Assembly (NCBI RefSeq): GCF_020194175.1
Contig: NZ_JADYVX010000036.1
Span: 1 to 64,000 of the forward strand
DNA from: Bradyrhizobium sp. BRP22
GTDB lineage: Bacteria; Pseudomonadota; Alphaproteobacteria; Rhizobiales; Xanthobacteraceae
DNA length: 64,000 nucleotides
Reading direction: 5' to 3'
Below are positions 25,395 to 34,855 of the stretch, one piece after another; position 1 is the first letter of the stretch, and each line of letters begins with the position of its first letter. The notes under the pieces were generated by a model. It searched no databases. It saw nothing but the letters and a program-made list of their open reading frames with translations, and was not told the origin of the DNA. The position numbers were made by a program, and so were the translations under genes.

Positions 25395-27781
25395 TTAGCT
25401 CAAATCAGCCCAAGTGCCTGACCGCGCTGGATCGGCCGAATTCCTATATCGGCCAATCCGTGCCGCGCCCCAACCTTGCCCGCCTGCTGCAGGGACGGGG
25501 TCAGTACGTAAGTGACCTCGTGCTGCCGCGCATGATCCATGTTGCGTTCGTGCGCTCGCTGCATGCGCATGCGAGGATTTCCGCGATCAATACCGAGGCC
25601 GCCAGGGCCATGCCTGGCGTGGTCGCCGTGGTGACCGGCCGCGAACTAGCTGATGTCGTGACTCCCTGGGTCGGGGTGTTGTCGCACCTGAAAGGTTTGA
25701 AATCCGCACCTCAGCACGCCATGGCAATCGATCGGGTCTGCTGGCAAGGCGAGGCGGTTGTCGCAGTTCTGGCGAGCAGCCGGGCGCTCGCCGAAGATGC
25801 GGCGGAAGCAGTCGAAGTCTCCTACGAAGAGTTGCCGGCAGTCACGGATATGCGCTCGGCGCTCGACCCGGCAACGCCGGCGATCCATCCCGATCTCGGC
25901 GACAATCTTGCATTCGAACGCAATCATGACGCCGGCGCGGTAGATGCGGCGTTTGCCGAAGCCGACGAAGTGGTCGAGGTGGAGTTTGTTTTCGGCCGTC
26001 ATACCGGTGTGACGCTGGAGCCGAGATCGGTTGTTGCCGACTGGAATGCGGGCGAGCGCCGTCTCATCATATATCAGGGCACCCAGGCGCCGCATATGGT
26101 GCAGAACATCGCGGCAAAGCATCTCGGCCTTGCCGAGCAGCAGGTGCGCGTCGTGTGCAAAGATGTGGGCGGATCATTTGGCATCAAAGTTCACATCTAT
26201 GCCGACGAGATGGCAACCTACGGTCTTGCGAAACTGCTTCGCAGGCCGGTGAAGTTCGTGGCCGACCGGGTCGAGAGCTTCAATACGGACATTCACGCGC
26301 GTGATCACATCTGCAAGGGACGTATCGCGGTTAATCGCAACGGTTCGATCAAGGCCTTCGAGATCGATGATCTGACGGGGATCGGATCTTACTCAATGTA
26401 TCCGCGCACCAGTGCGATCGAGGCGAACCAGGTCGTCAACCTTGTCGGCGGGCAATACACCACGCCCAATTACCGGGCGCGGGCACGGGTCGTTTTCCAG
26501 AACAAGAACGTTACCTGCCAGTATCGCGCGGTGGGGCATCCGATTGCCTGCTCGGTCACCGAAGGTCTTGTCGACCTTGCCGCGCGCCGCATCGGAATGG
26601 ATCCGGTGCAAATCCGGCGTCTTAATCTGATCGGCGATGATGCCTATCCGTGCGCCTCGCCGACGGGATTGCGCTTCGAGGCGCTTTCGCATCATGCATC
26701 GCTTCAGAAATTGCTGCAGATGATGGACTACGACGCGCTTCGTGCTGAACAGGCGCGGCTACGTGGACAGGGAATTCATCGCGGTATCGGCCTTGCGAGT
26801 TTCATTGAGGTCACCAATCCTGGCGCCGCCTTCTATGGGGTCGGCGGCGCACGCATTTCATCCCAGGATGGCGTGACGGTTCGGCTCGATGCCGCAGGTT
26901 CGGTGACCTGCTACACCAGTATCACAGAGCAGGGCCAGGGCTCGGAAGCGATCACGGCCCAGATTGTTGCCAGTGGGCTCGGCGTATCGATCGACCGCGT
27001 GCGTGTTGTCCTCGGTGACACCGATGCAACGCCTTATGGCGGAGGCACCTGGGCTTCGCGAGCGGCCGGAATCGGCGGCGAGGCTGCGCTGCAGTCGGCC
27101 AAGATGCTGCGCGGCAATATCCTCCAGGTTGCGGCAGCCATCCTGCAGGCGCGTCCTGAGGACCTCGACATCAGCGATAATGCCGTAGTGGATCCGTCAA
27201 GCGGAGAACGCAAGATCGAACTGTCTGAGCTGGCCCGCATCGTCTTCTTCCGGCCTGACACGCTTCCGCCGGGGCTGCAGCCGGAAATGGTCGCGACGCG
27301 ACACTTCGTTCCGCGCGAATACGGTTTTGCCTTCACGAACGGAATCCAGGCCTCATGGCTGGAGGTCGATACCGCAACCGGCTTCGTCAGCCTGCTCAAC
27401 CATTGGGTGGTCGAGGACTGCGGTACGGTGATCAATCCGCAATTGGTGGATGAACAGATCCGCGGCGGTGTGGTCCAGGGGCTCGGTGCCGCCTTGTTCG
27501 AACACTGCATCTACGATGAGCGAGGCCAGCTCACCAACGCCAATATGGCCGACTATCTCGTGCCCATGGCCGCCGAGATGCCGGATATCGCGGTAGGTCA
27601 CGTGGTTACGCCAACCAAGGAAAGCGAACTCGGCGCAAAGGGGGCTGGGGAGGCGGGTACGGCGGGCGCGGCCGCCGCTGTCGCCAATGCAGTCAACGAT
27701 GCGCTGTCGCCGTTTGGCGTCTCCATTACGGAGATCCCGCTTACCCCGCGCGTGATTTTATCCGCGCTTGGACGCATATGA
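25391..27781 (+). CDS. molybdenum hydroxylase, large molybdopterin subunit (CoxL-like)
   Basis: The 796-residue protein is of the xanthine dehydrogenase family. It starts with an aldehyde-oxidase a/b-hammerhead domain (GRGQYVSDLVLPRMIHVAFVR) and continues with molybdopterin-binding motifs such as KDVGGSFGIK, and near the C-terminus GAKGAGEAGT, where the Glu is the catalytic base. The active-site loop reads CQYRAVGHP, not the AYXCSFR loop of true CO dehydrogenase, so CO oxidation is excluded. Family members hydroxylate purines, nicotinate, quinoline-type N-heteroaromatics or aldehydes using water. Neighbouring import and ring-processing genes suggest a heteroaromatic substrate. Confidence 0.88.
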   Translation: MISSNQPKCLTALDRPNSYIGQSVPRPNLARLLQGRGQYVSDLVLPRMIHVAFVRSLHAHARISAINTEAARAMPGVVAVVTGRELADVVTPWVGVLSHLKGLKSAPQHAMAIDRVCWQGEAVVAVLASSRALAEDAAEAVEVSYEELPAVTDMRSALDPATPAIHPDLGDNLAFERNHDAGAVDAAFAEADEVVEVEFVFGRHTGVTLEPRSVVADWNAGERRLIIYQGTQAPHMVQNIAAKHLGLAEQQVRVVCKDVGGSFGIKVHIYADEMATYGLAKLLRRPVKFVADRVESFNTDIHARDHICKGRIAVNRNGSIKAFEIDDLTGIGSYSMYPRTSAIEANQVVNLVGGQYTTPNYRARARVVFQNKNVTCQYRAVGHPIACSVTEGLVDLAARRIGMDPVQIRRLNLIGDDAYPCASPTGLRFEALSHHASLQKLLQMMDYDALRAEQARLRGQGIHRGIGLASFIEVTNPGAAFYGVGGARISSQDGVTVRLDAAGSVTCYTSITEQGQGSEAITAQIVASGLGVSIDRVRVVLGDTDATPYGGGTWASRAAGIGGEAALQSAKMLRGNILQVAAAILQARPEDLDISDNAVVDPSSGERKIELSELARIVFFRPDTLPPGLQPEMVATRHFVPREYGFAFTNGIQASWLEVDTATGFVSLLNHWVVEDCGTVINPQLVDEQIRGGVVQGLGAALFEHCIYDERGQLTNANMADYLVPMAAEMPDIAVGHVVTPTKESELGAKGAGEAGTAGAAAAVANAVNDALSPFGVSITEIPLTPRVILSALGRI

Positions 27782-27828
27782 TGTAGCCTGCACACTCAAT
27801 CAAAGAAAACACAGCCAGGGAGGAATGG

Positions 27829-29085
27829 ATGACCGAGGATAACAAGTTGACATCGAAGCGCATGAGTCGCCGCCGCGTGCTCGCCTCCGCGGGCGTTGGC
27901 GCGCTGGTTGCCGCTTCGCCTTTTCGCATCAACCTGGCGATGGCGCAGGAGCCCACCATCAAGGTCGGCTTTCCGGTGCCGCTGACTGGTCCATATGGCA
28001 CCGAAGCCCAGGACCAGGTGCGAGCTGCCGAGGTGGCGATCGCGGAGTTCAACGAAAGCGGCGGTCTCAATGGTCGCAAGGCCGAGTTGCTCGTTCGCGA
28101 TGACAAGCTCAATCCGGGTGAGGCGGCGACACGTACGCTTGAGTTGGTAGAAAAAGAGAAGGTGAATCTCATTGTCGGCAGCCTGTCGGCCGCCGTTCAG
28201 CTCGCCGTCAACAACGTCACCAAGCAGCGCGGCATCATCTTCAATTCGATCAGCCAGTCGGATACGATCAACGAAGCCTCCGATTTCAGCAAGTTCACGT
28301 TCCATGAGGCGCTCAATCCGCACATGACCGCCGGCGCCGTCGGCCGCTATGCTTTCCCGAAGTTCGGCAAGAAGGTCGCCTTTCTCACGGCGGACTATGC
28401 CTACGGTCATGAGATGGTGCGGGGCTTCCAGGAGGCCGGAAAGGCATTTGGCATCGAGACGGTCACCGACGTTCGCCACCCGATCGGCACGACGGATTTC
28501 TCGGCGCTGTTGCCGCGGATCCAGGCATTGAAGCCGGATATCCTGTGCATCAGCAATTTCGGCCGAGATCAGCAGATCGCGCTCAAGCAGGCCACCGACT
28601 TCGGCATGAAGAAGTCGATGAAGATCGTCGCGCCCATTCTGCTCTATACCGGCAGAGTGGCCGCTGGCGCGCAGGCTTTCGATGGCGTCGTAGGGGGCAC
28701 ATCCTACTACTGGGGAATCGAAGACAAGGTGGCTTCCGCGAAGGCGTTCAATGACCGCTTCCGGAAGATGCACGGCGGCAAAGTGCCTTCCGACTACGGC
28801 GCGCTCGGCTATGGCGGCGTGAAGACCTTGCTGATGGGGGCGCGTGCTGCCGGATCGCTGGATGCCGAGAAGGTCATCGCAGCGGTCGAAGCATTGAAGT
28901 ACGACTACTACAAGGGACCGCAATATTACCGCAAATGCGACCACCAGTCGGTGCAGTCGGTTTTCATCATCGAGTCCAAGGCGACCCCGCAGAAGGGCGA
29001 TGCCGATGTCTTCAATGTCATCAGCACCGACGAGCCGAACGAGGCCAATCTGCGGACCTGCGAGGCGCTAGGCCATAAGAGCTGA
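27829..29085 (+). CDS. ABC importer substrate-binding protein (LivK/HAAT type)
   Basis: The 418-residue protein has a twin-arginine-like N-terminus (MSRRRVLASAGVGALVAASP) and a mature type I periplasmic binding fold starting near TIKVGFPVPLTGPYGTEA. The family signature of branched-chain amino acid or aromatic-compound receptors is clear. AGGGAGG precedes the ATG, which follows the hydroxylase gene by 47 bp. In this context the ligand is probably the substrate or an intermediate of the hydroxylase pathway. Confidence 0.9.
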   Translation: MTEDNKLTSKRMSRRRVLASAGVGALVAASPFRINLAMAQEPTIKVGFPVPLTGPYGTEAQDQVRAAEVAIAEFNESGGLNGRKAELLVRDDKLNPGEAATRTLELVEKEKVNLIVGSLSAAVQLAVNNVTKQRGIIFNSISQSDTINEASDFSKFTFHEALNPHMTAGAVGRYAFPKFGKKVAFLTADYAYGHEMVRGFQEAGKAFGIETVTDVRHPIGTTDFSALLPRIQALKPDILCISNFGRDQQIALKQATDFGMKKSMKIVAPILLYTGRVAAGAQAFDGVVGGTSYYWGIEDKVASAKAFNDRFRKMHGGKVPSDYGALGYGGVKTLLMGARAAGSLDAEKVIAAVEALKYDYYKGPQYYRKCDHQSVQSVFIIESKATPQKGDADVFNVISTDEPNEANLRTCEALGHKS

Positions 29086-29154
29086 TCCGATTTGCCGGAC
29101 GCGCCTCCGGTTGCGCCCGGCCTTCTTGTCTCAATCGATCGCAACTGGGACGTC

Positions 29155-30039
29155 ATGGCTGGATTGAGTTTCGACCTGATTGCGCTGCAGCTCTTCACCG
29201 GGCTGGCCCTCGGCGCGATCTATGTGCTGTTCGCCATTGGCCTGTCGCTGATTTTCGGCATGCTGACCGTGGTCAATTTCGCCCACGGGGCTTTCTACAT
29301 GGTGGGGGCCTATGCCGGGCTTTTCCTGGTATCGATGGGCGGCAACTTCTGGATCTGCCTGGTGGCGGTGCCGCTTCTGATCGGCACTTTCGGCATGATC
29401 GTCGAACGTTTCCTTGTGCGCCCGCTGTACGGACGGGGCATAGATTATCCGCTGTTGCTGACGTTTGGTCTCTCCTACATCATGATCGAACTGATCCGAA
29501 TCGCATTCGGCACCAGCGGTTATCCGTTTGATACGCCCGAACTTCTGCAGGGCGCCGTCGACATCGGCGTCGGCTATTTCCCGCTGTACCGGCTGTTCGT
29601 CATCGGCGCGACGGCGGTGGTCCTTATCGGCTTGTGGCTGTTCCTCGAACGAACCAATTTCGGTCTGATCATCCGCGCCGGCGCGCGCGATCCGCAAATC
29701 GTGCGGGTGCTCGGGGTTGATGTCAGCAGGGTCTGGCTGATCGTTTTCGGCATCGGGACCGCGATCGCCGGATTTGCGGGCCTTCTGGCCGCACCGCTGC
29801 AGGGCGTGATCCCTGAAATGGGCGCGACCATCCTGGCCGAGGCGTTCGTGGTGACCGTCGTCGGCGGCATGGGCTCGATCGGCGGTGCGGTGCTGGCCGG
29901 GCTGCTGGTGGGGGTTGTTGTCAGCATGACCTCACTGTTCGCCCCTGAAATGGCCAAAGTCTCCATCTTTGCGCTGATGGCGATCGTGCTGCTGGTCCGG
30001 CCACAAGGTTTCTTTGGCCGCGCAGGGTTGATGAGTTGA
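29155..30039 (+). CDS. livH: ABC importer permease, LivH type
   Basis: A 294-residue inner-membrane permease with about eight hydrophobic segments. FAHGAFYMVGAYAGLFLV and AEAFVVTVVGGMGSIGGAVLAG are the conserved HAAT permease motifs. ATG 29155 is preferred; an in-frame TTG at 29092 would add 21 non-hydrophobic residues. It lies between the binding protein and the second permease gene. Confidence 0.88.
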   Translation: MAGLSFDLIALQLFTGLALGAIYVLFAIGLSLIFGMLTVVNFAHGAFYMVGAYAGLFLVSMGGNFWICLVAVPLLIGTFGMIVERFLVRPLYGRGIDYPLLLTFGLSYIMIELIRIAFGTSGYPFDTPELLQGAVDIGVGYFPLYRLFVIGATAVVLIGLWLFLERTNFGLIIRAGARDPQIVRVLGVDVSRVWLIVFGIGTAIAGFAGLLAAPLQGVIPEMGATILAEAFVVTVVGGMGSIGGAVLAGLLVGVVVSMTSLFAPEMAKVSIFALMAIVLLVRPQGFFGRAGLMS

Positions 30040-30043
30040 AACG

Positions 30044-31030
30044 ATGATCGATATCGCTCCTACCATCGCCACTGCATCTTCCAGATCGTACAGCTGGTTC
30101 GACCTGGCCAAACGTCACCGCGTGCTGCTCGCCAGCATCTTCGTGCTGATCTTCCCGTTCGTGATGCCCTTTACGGCACTTGCCGTGAACATCCTGATCT
30201 ACGGCCTATATGCGCTCGGCTTTAACCTGCTGTTCGGTTATCTCGGCCTGCTGTCGTTTGGACATGCTGCGCTGTTCGGGACTGGCGCCTATCTCTGCGG
30301 CATCGCCATCGTTCATTTCGGGCTGCCCTGGTACGCCGCGATTGCAATCGGCGTTCTGAGCGCACTGGCGATGGCGACCCTGATCGGGAGTCTCGCCATC
30401 CGCACCCGCGGTATCTATTTTGCCATGGTGACCATGGCGCTTGCCCAATGCGTTTATTACATCTTCTATCAGGCGGTGGACTGGACCGGCGGTGAGAATG
30501 GCTTGCGCGGCATCAATGTCCGCGCGATCGATCTGTTCGGCTTCCATTTTGATTTCATCAATCCGTTGGTCCGCTACTACGTGGTCGCCAGCTTCGTCAT
30601 TCTGGCGTTCTTCGTGCTGTCGCGTATACTCGCATCTCCCTTCGGTGCCGTGATCGAGGCAGTGCGCGAGAACGAGGCCAGGGCGCGCGCATCCGGATAC
30701 AATGTGGTCGCCACGCGTCTAATCACGTTCATCCTTTCCGGCGGCTTCTGCGGTCTTGCGGGATCGCTTGCGGCATTGCATCTGTCGATCGTGCCGATCG
30801 AAAGTCTTCATTATGAAACCTCCGGCATGGCCGTGATGATGGCGCTGTTGGGCGGCATGGGGACCTTCTTCGGTCCCTTTGTCGGGGCGGCGGTGTTCCT
30901 GTTGCTCGAGAATCTCGTCTCGCTCTGGACCGTGCATTGGCAGCTGTTCGTCGGCGCGGTGTTCGTCGTTTGCGTGCTGTTCTTCCCGGAGGGCATTTGG
31001 GGTACGATCCTGAAGAGGATCAAGCCATGA
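30044..31030 (+). CDS. livM: ABC importer permease, LivM type
   Basis: The 328-residue permease has about nine hydrophobic segments. LNLLFGYLGLLSFGHAALFG and MALLGGMGTFFGPFVGAAVF are typical LivM motifs. It pairs with LivH as the transmembrane channel. The stop codon overlaps the ATG of the following ATPase gene (ATGA at 31027-31030), indicating coupled translation. Confidence 0.9.
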   Translation: MIDIAPTIATASSRSYSWFDLAKRHRVLLASIFVLIFPFVMPFTALAVNILIYGLYALGFNLLFGYLGLLSFGHAALFGTGAYLCGIAIVHFGLPWYAAIAIGVLSALAMATLIGSLAIRTRGIYFAMVTMALAQCVYYIFYQAVDWTGGENGLRGINVRAIDLFGFHFDFINPLVRYYVVASFVILAFFVLSRILASPFGAVIEAVRENEARARASGYNVVATRLITFILSGGFCGLAGSLAALHLSIVPIESLHYETSGMAVMMALLGGMGTFFGPFVGAAVFLLLENLVSLWTVHWQLFVGAVFVVCVLFFPEGIWGTILKRIKP

Positions 31031-31791
31031 CCGCAACCGCAGCATCTCCGATCATCCTCCGCACTACCGGCGTCAGCAAGATGTTCGGCAAGTTCGTCGC
31101 GCTGAACAACATCAGCGCCGAATTTGAACGCGGCGTTATCACCTCCATCATCGGTCCGAACGGGGCCGGCAAGAGCACGTACTTCAATCTGCTCTCAGGT
31201 GCGTTCCGGCCGACGACAGGCAAAGTCGAGTTCGAGGGCCATGATGTCACCAACGTTGCGCAGCATCGATTTGCGCATCTCGGGATCGCCAAGTCGTTCC
31301 AGATCACCAACATCTTCCCGCACCTGACCGTGCATGAAAACGTCAGGGTGGGGCTGCAAGCCTTCGTGTCCAGATATGACATTTGGCGTCCGCGGAGCAC
31401 GGTCCCGGGCCTTGCTGAACGTGCCGACGAACTGCTCGCACTCGTCGGTTTGAAGGACCGTCGCGCGCGCCGGGCCCGCGATCTCGCGCATGGCGAGCAG
31501 CGTGCGCTGGAAATCGGCATGGCACTTGCGGCAGATCCGCGGCTGCTGTTGCTTGACGAGCCGACGGCCGGCATGAGCCCCGAGGAAACGAGGGTCATGA
31601 TGGATCTCATTGTTCGCCTTGCCAGCGAGCGAACCGTCATCCTCGTCGAACACAAAATGAAGCTCGTGATGGGCATCAGCCGCCGCGTCCTCGTGCTGCA
31701 TCATGGCGAACTGCTGGCGCAGGGAACACCGGCCGAGGTGCGCCAGAACGAGCAGGTCAAACGTGTCTACCTGGGCCAGCGGGAGCACTAG
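31027..31791 (+). CDS. livG: ABC importer ATPase, LivG type
   Basis: The 254-residue ATPase has Walker A GPNGAGKST, the short-insert LivG region GIAKSFQITNIFPHLTVHEN, the signature helix LAHGEQRALEIGMALA (a modified ABC signature typical of LivG), Walker B LLLLDEPTAGMSP and a switch His in VEHKM. The start is fixed by the ATGA overlap with livM. Confidence 0.9.
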   Translation: MTATAASPIILRTTGVSKMFGKFVALNNISAEFERGVITSIIGPNGAGKSTYFNLLSGAFRPTTGKVEFEGHDVTNVAQHRFAHLGIAKSFQITNIFPHLTVHENVRVGLQAFVSRYDIWRPRSTVPGLAERADELLALVGLKDRRARRARDLAHGEQRALEIGMALAADPRLLLLDEPTAGMSPEETRVMMDLIVRLASERTVILVEHKMKLVMGISRRVLVLHHGELLAQGTPAEVRQNEQVKRVYLGQREH

Positions 31792-31794
31792 ACC

Positions 31795-32511
31795 ATGCCG
31801 GAGCCGATGCTGCGCATCCACAATCTTAACGGGTGGTATGGTCCTAGCCATGTGCTCCAGGACATCTCGCTCGACGTGCATCAAGGCGAGATCGTCTGCC
31901 TGATCGGCCGCAACGGTGCCGGAAAGACCACGACGTTGAAAACCATCATGGGCCTGCTCGATCGGCGCCGTGGGTCCGTGGTCTTCAAGGGCGAAGAGAT
32001 TCTGGCCGCCCCGGCGCACGTCCGTTTCGCGTGCGGGCTCGCGTATGTGCCGGAGGAGCGCCGCATCGTGCAGGGGCTCTCGGTGCGCGAGAATCTGCGA
32101 CTTGGGCTCGTCGCCTCGAAGACCAAGCACGAGGAAACCCGGCGGATCGAAGAGATCGCAAGAATATTTCCCAGGCTTGCCGAGCGGCTTGAACAGGATG
32201 CGGTCACCATGTCGGGCGGCGAGCAGCAGATGCTCGCGATTGCCAGGGCGATAATCGCGCGGCCGGACTTGGTGATGCTGGATGAGCCGTCCGAGGGCAT
32301 AATGCCGGTTCTGGTGGACGAGATGTTCGAGCTGTTTCGCCGTATGAAAAGCCAGGGCACGACGATCCTGCTGGTCGAGCAAAACGTCGAACTCGCCCTC
32401 GCCATCGCGGACCGCGCCTATGTGCTCGATCAAGGCATGGTCGTACATCAGGGGAGCGCGCAGGCGCTGCTCGCCGACGATGAAATCAAGGAACGCTACT
32501 GCTCGGTGTGA
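31795..32511 (+). CDS. livF: ABC importer ATPase, LivF type
   Basis: The 238-residue ATPase has Walker A GRNGAGKTT, signature MSGGEQQMLAIARA, Walker B LVMLDEPSEGIMP and the LivF marker LAYVPEERRIVQGLSVREN. It completes a full SBP-permease-permease-ATPase-ATPase importer; the next gene is a catabolic enzyme, supporting co-expression with the pathway. Confidence 0.9.
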   Translation: MPEPMLRIHNLNGWYGPSHVLQDISLDVHQGEIVCLIGRNGAGKTTTLKTIMGLLDRRRGSVVFKGEEILAAPAHVRFACGLAYVPEERRIVQGLSVRENLRLGLVASKTKHEETRRIEEIARIFPRLAERLEQDAVTMSGGEQQMLAIARAIIARPDLVMLDEPSEGIMPVLVDEMFELFRRMKSQGTTILLVEQNVELALAIADRAYVLDQGMVVHQGSAQALLADDEIKERYCSV

Positions 32512-32583
32512 ACAGTTGCGGCTTGAGCGGCATTCATGCCGTCAGAACGCCAGACCAATCAACAAGAACACAGAGGATCAACC

Positions 32584-33534
32584 ATGAAAGTCGATCGCGC
32601 CGCCATCTACGAAGCAGCAAAGACCCTGTCGAATTGGGGGCGCTGGGGCAAGGACGACCAGATTGGCACGCTTAACAACGTGACGCCGCAGGACGTGATC
32701 GATGCCGGGCGATTGATCAAGAAAGGCAAGGTATTCGCGCTCGGCCTGTCGCTGAGGGAGCCGATCCAGTCCGGACTATTCGGCGGTCGATGGAATCCGA
32801 TTCACACGATGCTTGCGACCGGTACCGATGCTGCCGCGGGCAACCAGGATACGCCGTCGCCTTACCTTCGATACGCTGATGATGCGATCAATATGCCCTG
32901 TCAGGCGTCGACGCAATGGGACGCGCTCTGCCACATTTTCTTGGATGACAAGATGTACAACGGCTACGACGCGCAGCTCGTCGATGCGCGCGGCGCGCGT
33001 AAGCTCGGCATCGAGAATGTTCGAGACAAGATGGTCGGCCGCGGCGTTCTGCTCGATGTGGCACGCTGGAAAGGCGTCGAGTCCCTCGATGACGGATACG
33101 CTATCACGAACGCGGACCTCGATGGCTGCGCCGCCGCGCAAGGCGTGACGGTCCGCAAAGGTGACTTCGTGCTGGTCCGCACTGGCCACCAGGAGCGCTG
33201 TCTCAAGAAGAAGGACTGGTCGGGTTATGGCGGCGGCGATGCGCCCGGCGTCGCGTTCGAGACCTGCTACTGGATTCGGCAGAAGGACATTGCCGCGATC
33301 TGCACCGATACCTGGGGCTGTGAGGTTCGCCCCAATGAAACCAAGGACGCGAACCAGCCCTGGCATTGGGTCGTTATACCGGCGATCGGCATCTCCATGG
33401 GCGAGATCTTCTACTTGAAGGAACTCGCGGATGATTGTGCCGCCGACAAGGTCTATGAGTTCTTCTTCACCGCCCCGCCGCTGCATTTGCCCGGCGGTGC
33501 CGGATCGCCGATCAATCCCCAGGCAATCAAGTAA
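32584..33534 (+). CDS. cyclase-family (PF04199-like) hydrolase
   Basis: The 316-residue protein matches the metal-dependent cyclase/kynurenine-formamidase-like family. The segment ASTQWDALCHIF replaces the usual H-x-GTHxDxxxH signature: the STQWDALCH form is typical of a distinct subfamily. Later conserved parts are GRGVLLDVARW and GDFVLVRTGHQ. Family members hydrolyse amide, formamide or lactam bonds. ATG 32584 has AGAGGA upstream. Position between the importer and two dehydrogenases suggests ring or amide hydrolysis after hydroxylation. Confidence 0.8.
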   Translation: MKVDRAAIYEAAKTLSNWGRWGKDDQIGTLNNVTPQDVIDAGRLIKKGKVFALGLSLREPIQSGLFGGRWNPIHTMLATGTDAAAGNQDTPSPYLRYADDAINMPCQASTQWDALCHIFLDDKMYNGYDAQLVDARGARKLGIENVRDKMVGRGVLLDVARWKGVESLDDGYAITNADLDGCAAAQGVTVRKGDFVLVRTGHQERCLKKKDWSGYGGGDAPGVAFETCYWIRQKDIAAICTDTWGCEVRPNETKDANQPWHWVVIPAIGISMGEIFYLKELADDCAADKVYEFFFTAPPLHLPGGAGSPINPQAIK

Positions 33535-33547
33535 GCGCGGAGGTTCC

Positions 33548-34855
33548 ATGGTCACTTATTTGAAACGAAGCCGCGATGCCGCGCAGCGTGCGGAGGACGA
33601 TTCCAGGGTGCGCACCACCGTCGAGACGATCCTCGCCGACATCGAACAGCATGGCGACGCGGCGGTGCGGGAGCTTTCCGTCAAGTTCGACCAGTGGGAC
33701 CGGAGCGATTACCGTCTGACTGACGCCGAGATCCGTCAGTGCGTGTCGGAACTCTCACAGCGAAACCTGCACGACATCAAGTTCGCGCAGGAGCAGGTCC
33801 GGAATTTCGCCGAACACCAACGCGCCGCCCTGAAGGACATTGAGGTCGAGACGCTGCCCGGTGTCGTGCTCGGTCACAAGAACATCCCGGTGAATTCGGT
33901 CGGTTGCTACGTGCCGGGCGGCAAGTACCCACTGCTTGCCTCCGCGCACATGTCGGTGATTACGGCCAAGGTCGCCGGCGTGCAGCGCATCGTCACCTGC
34001 GCGCCTCCCTTCATGGGCAAGCCCGCACCGGCGATCGTCGCGGCCCAGCATCTCGCCGGGGCTGACGAGATTTACTGTCTCGGGGGTATCCAGGCGGTCG
34101 GTGCCATGGCGCTTGGAACGGAGTCCATCGCAGGCGTGGATATGCTCGTTGGCCCCGGCAACGCCTTTGTCGCGGAAGCCAAGCGGCAGCTCTTTGGGCG
34201 GGTCGGCATTGATCTGTTCGCCGGTCCGACCGAGACGCTCGTTATCGCCGATGAGACGGTTGACGCGGAGATGTGCGCCACCGATTTGCTCGGCCAAGCG
34301 GAGCACGGGCCGAATTCGCCAGCCATCCTTGTGACCAACTCGGAGAAACTCGCGCGGGAGACGATGGCTGAAGTCGAGCGCCTGCTGAAAATCCTGCCGA
34401 CGGCGGCGATCGCCGCCAAGGCATGGGAGGATTATGGGGAGGTGATCGTCTGCGCCACTGAGCAGGAGATGGTGGAGGAGGCGGATCGGATCGCCTCCGA
34501 GCATGTGCAGGTCATGACGCGCGATCCGGATTACTTCCTGCGCAACATGACCAACTATGGAGCGCTGTTTCTTGGTCCGAGGACGAACGTCGCCTATGGC
34601 GATAAGGTGATCGGGACTAACCACACGTTGCCGACGAAGAAGGCGGCGCGCTACACTGGCGGACTCTGGGTCGGCAAGTTCTTGAAGACCGTCACCTACC
34701 AGCGAGTAACGACCGACAGCGCGTCCGCGATGATCGGAGAGTACTGCTCGCGGCTTTGCATGCTCGAGGGCTTCGCGGGACACGCCGAGCAGGCCAATGT
34801 GCGCGTGCGTCGGTATGGCGGGCGAAATGTTCCTTATGCGGGGGCGGCGGAATGA
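33548..34855 (+). CDS. histidinol dehydrogenase-family NAD-dependent dehydrogenase
   Basis: The 435-residue protein has the histidinol dehydrogenase fold: VGCYVPGGKYPLLASAHMSV, GPGNAFVAEAKRQLFG, DLFAGPTETLVIADE, the catalytic Glu-His pair in ASEHVQVMTRDP, and NHTLPT. No other histidine-biosynthesis gene is nearby. Paralogues in catabolic clusters (for example HpsN, which oxidises sulfopropanediol) oxidise side-chain alcohols to acids in two steps, and such a role fits here. AGGTTCC precedes the ATG. Confidence 0.85.
   Translation: MVTYLKRSRDAAQRAEDDSRVRTTVETILADIEQHGDAAVRELSVKFDQWDRSDYRLTDAEIRQCVSELSQRNLHDIKFAQEQVRNFAEHQRAALKDIEVETLPGVVLGHKNIPVNSVGCYVPGGKYPLLASAHMSVITAKVAGVQRIVTCAPPFMGKPAPAIVAAQHLAGADEIYCLGGIQAVGAMALGTESIAGVDMLVGPGNAFVAEAKRQLFGRVGIDLFAGPTETLVIADETVDAEMCATDLLGQAEHGPNSPAILVTNSEKLARETMAEVERLLKILPTAAIAAKAWEDYGEVIVCATEQEMVEEADRIASEHVQVMTRDPDYFLRNMTNYGALFLGPRTNVAYGDKVIGTNHTLPTKKAARYTGGLWVGKFLKTVTYQRVTTDSASAMIGEYCSRLCMLEGFAGHAEQANVRVRRYGGRNVPYAGAAE

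Noticed and set aside
25391..27781. Carbon monoxide dehydrogenase (coxL)
   Set aside because: The active-site loop is YRAVGHP, not AYXCSFR, and no coxDEF-type maturation genes are nearby.
33548..34855. Histidine biosynthesis hisD
   Set aside because: No other his genes are adjacent, and the operon context is catabolic.
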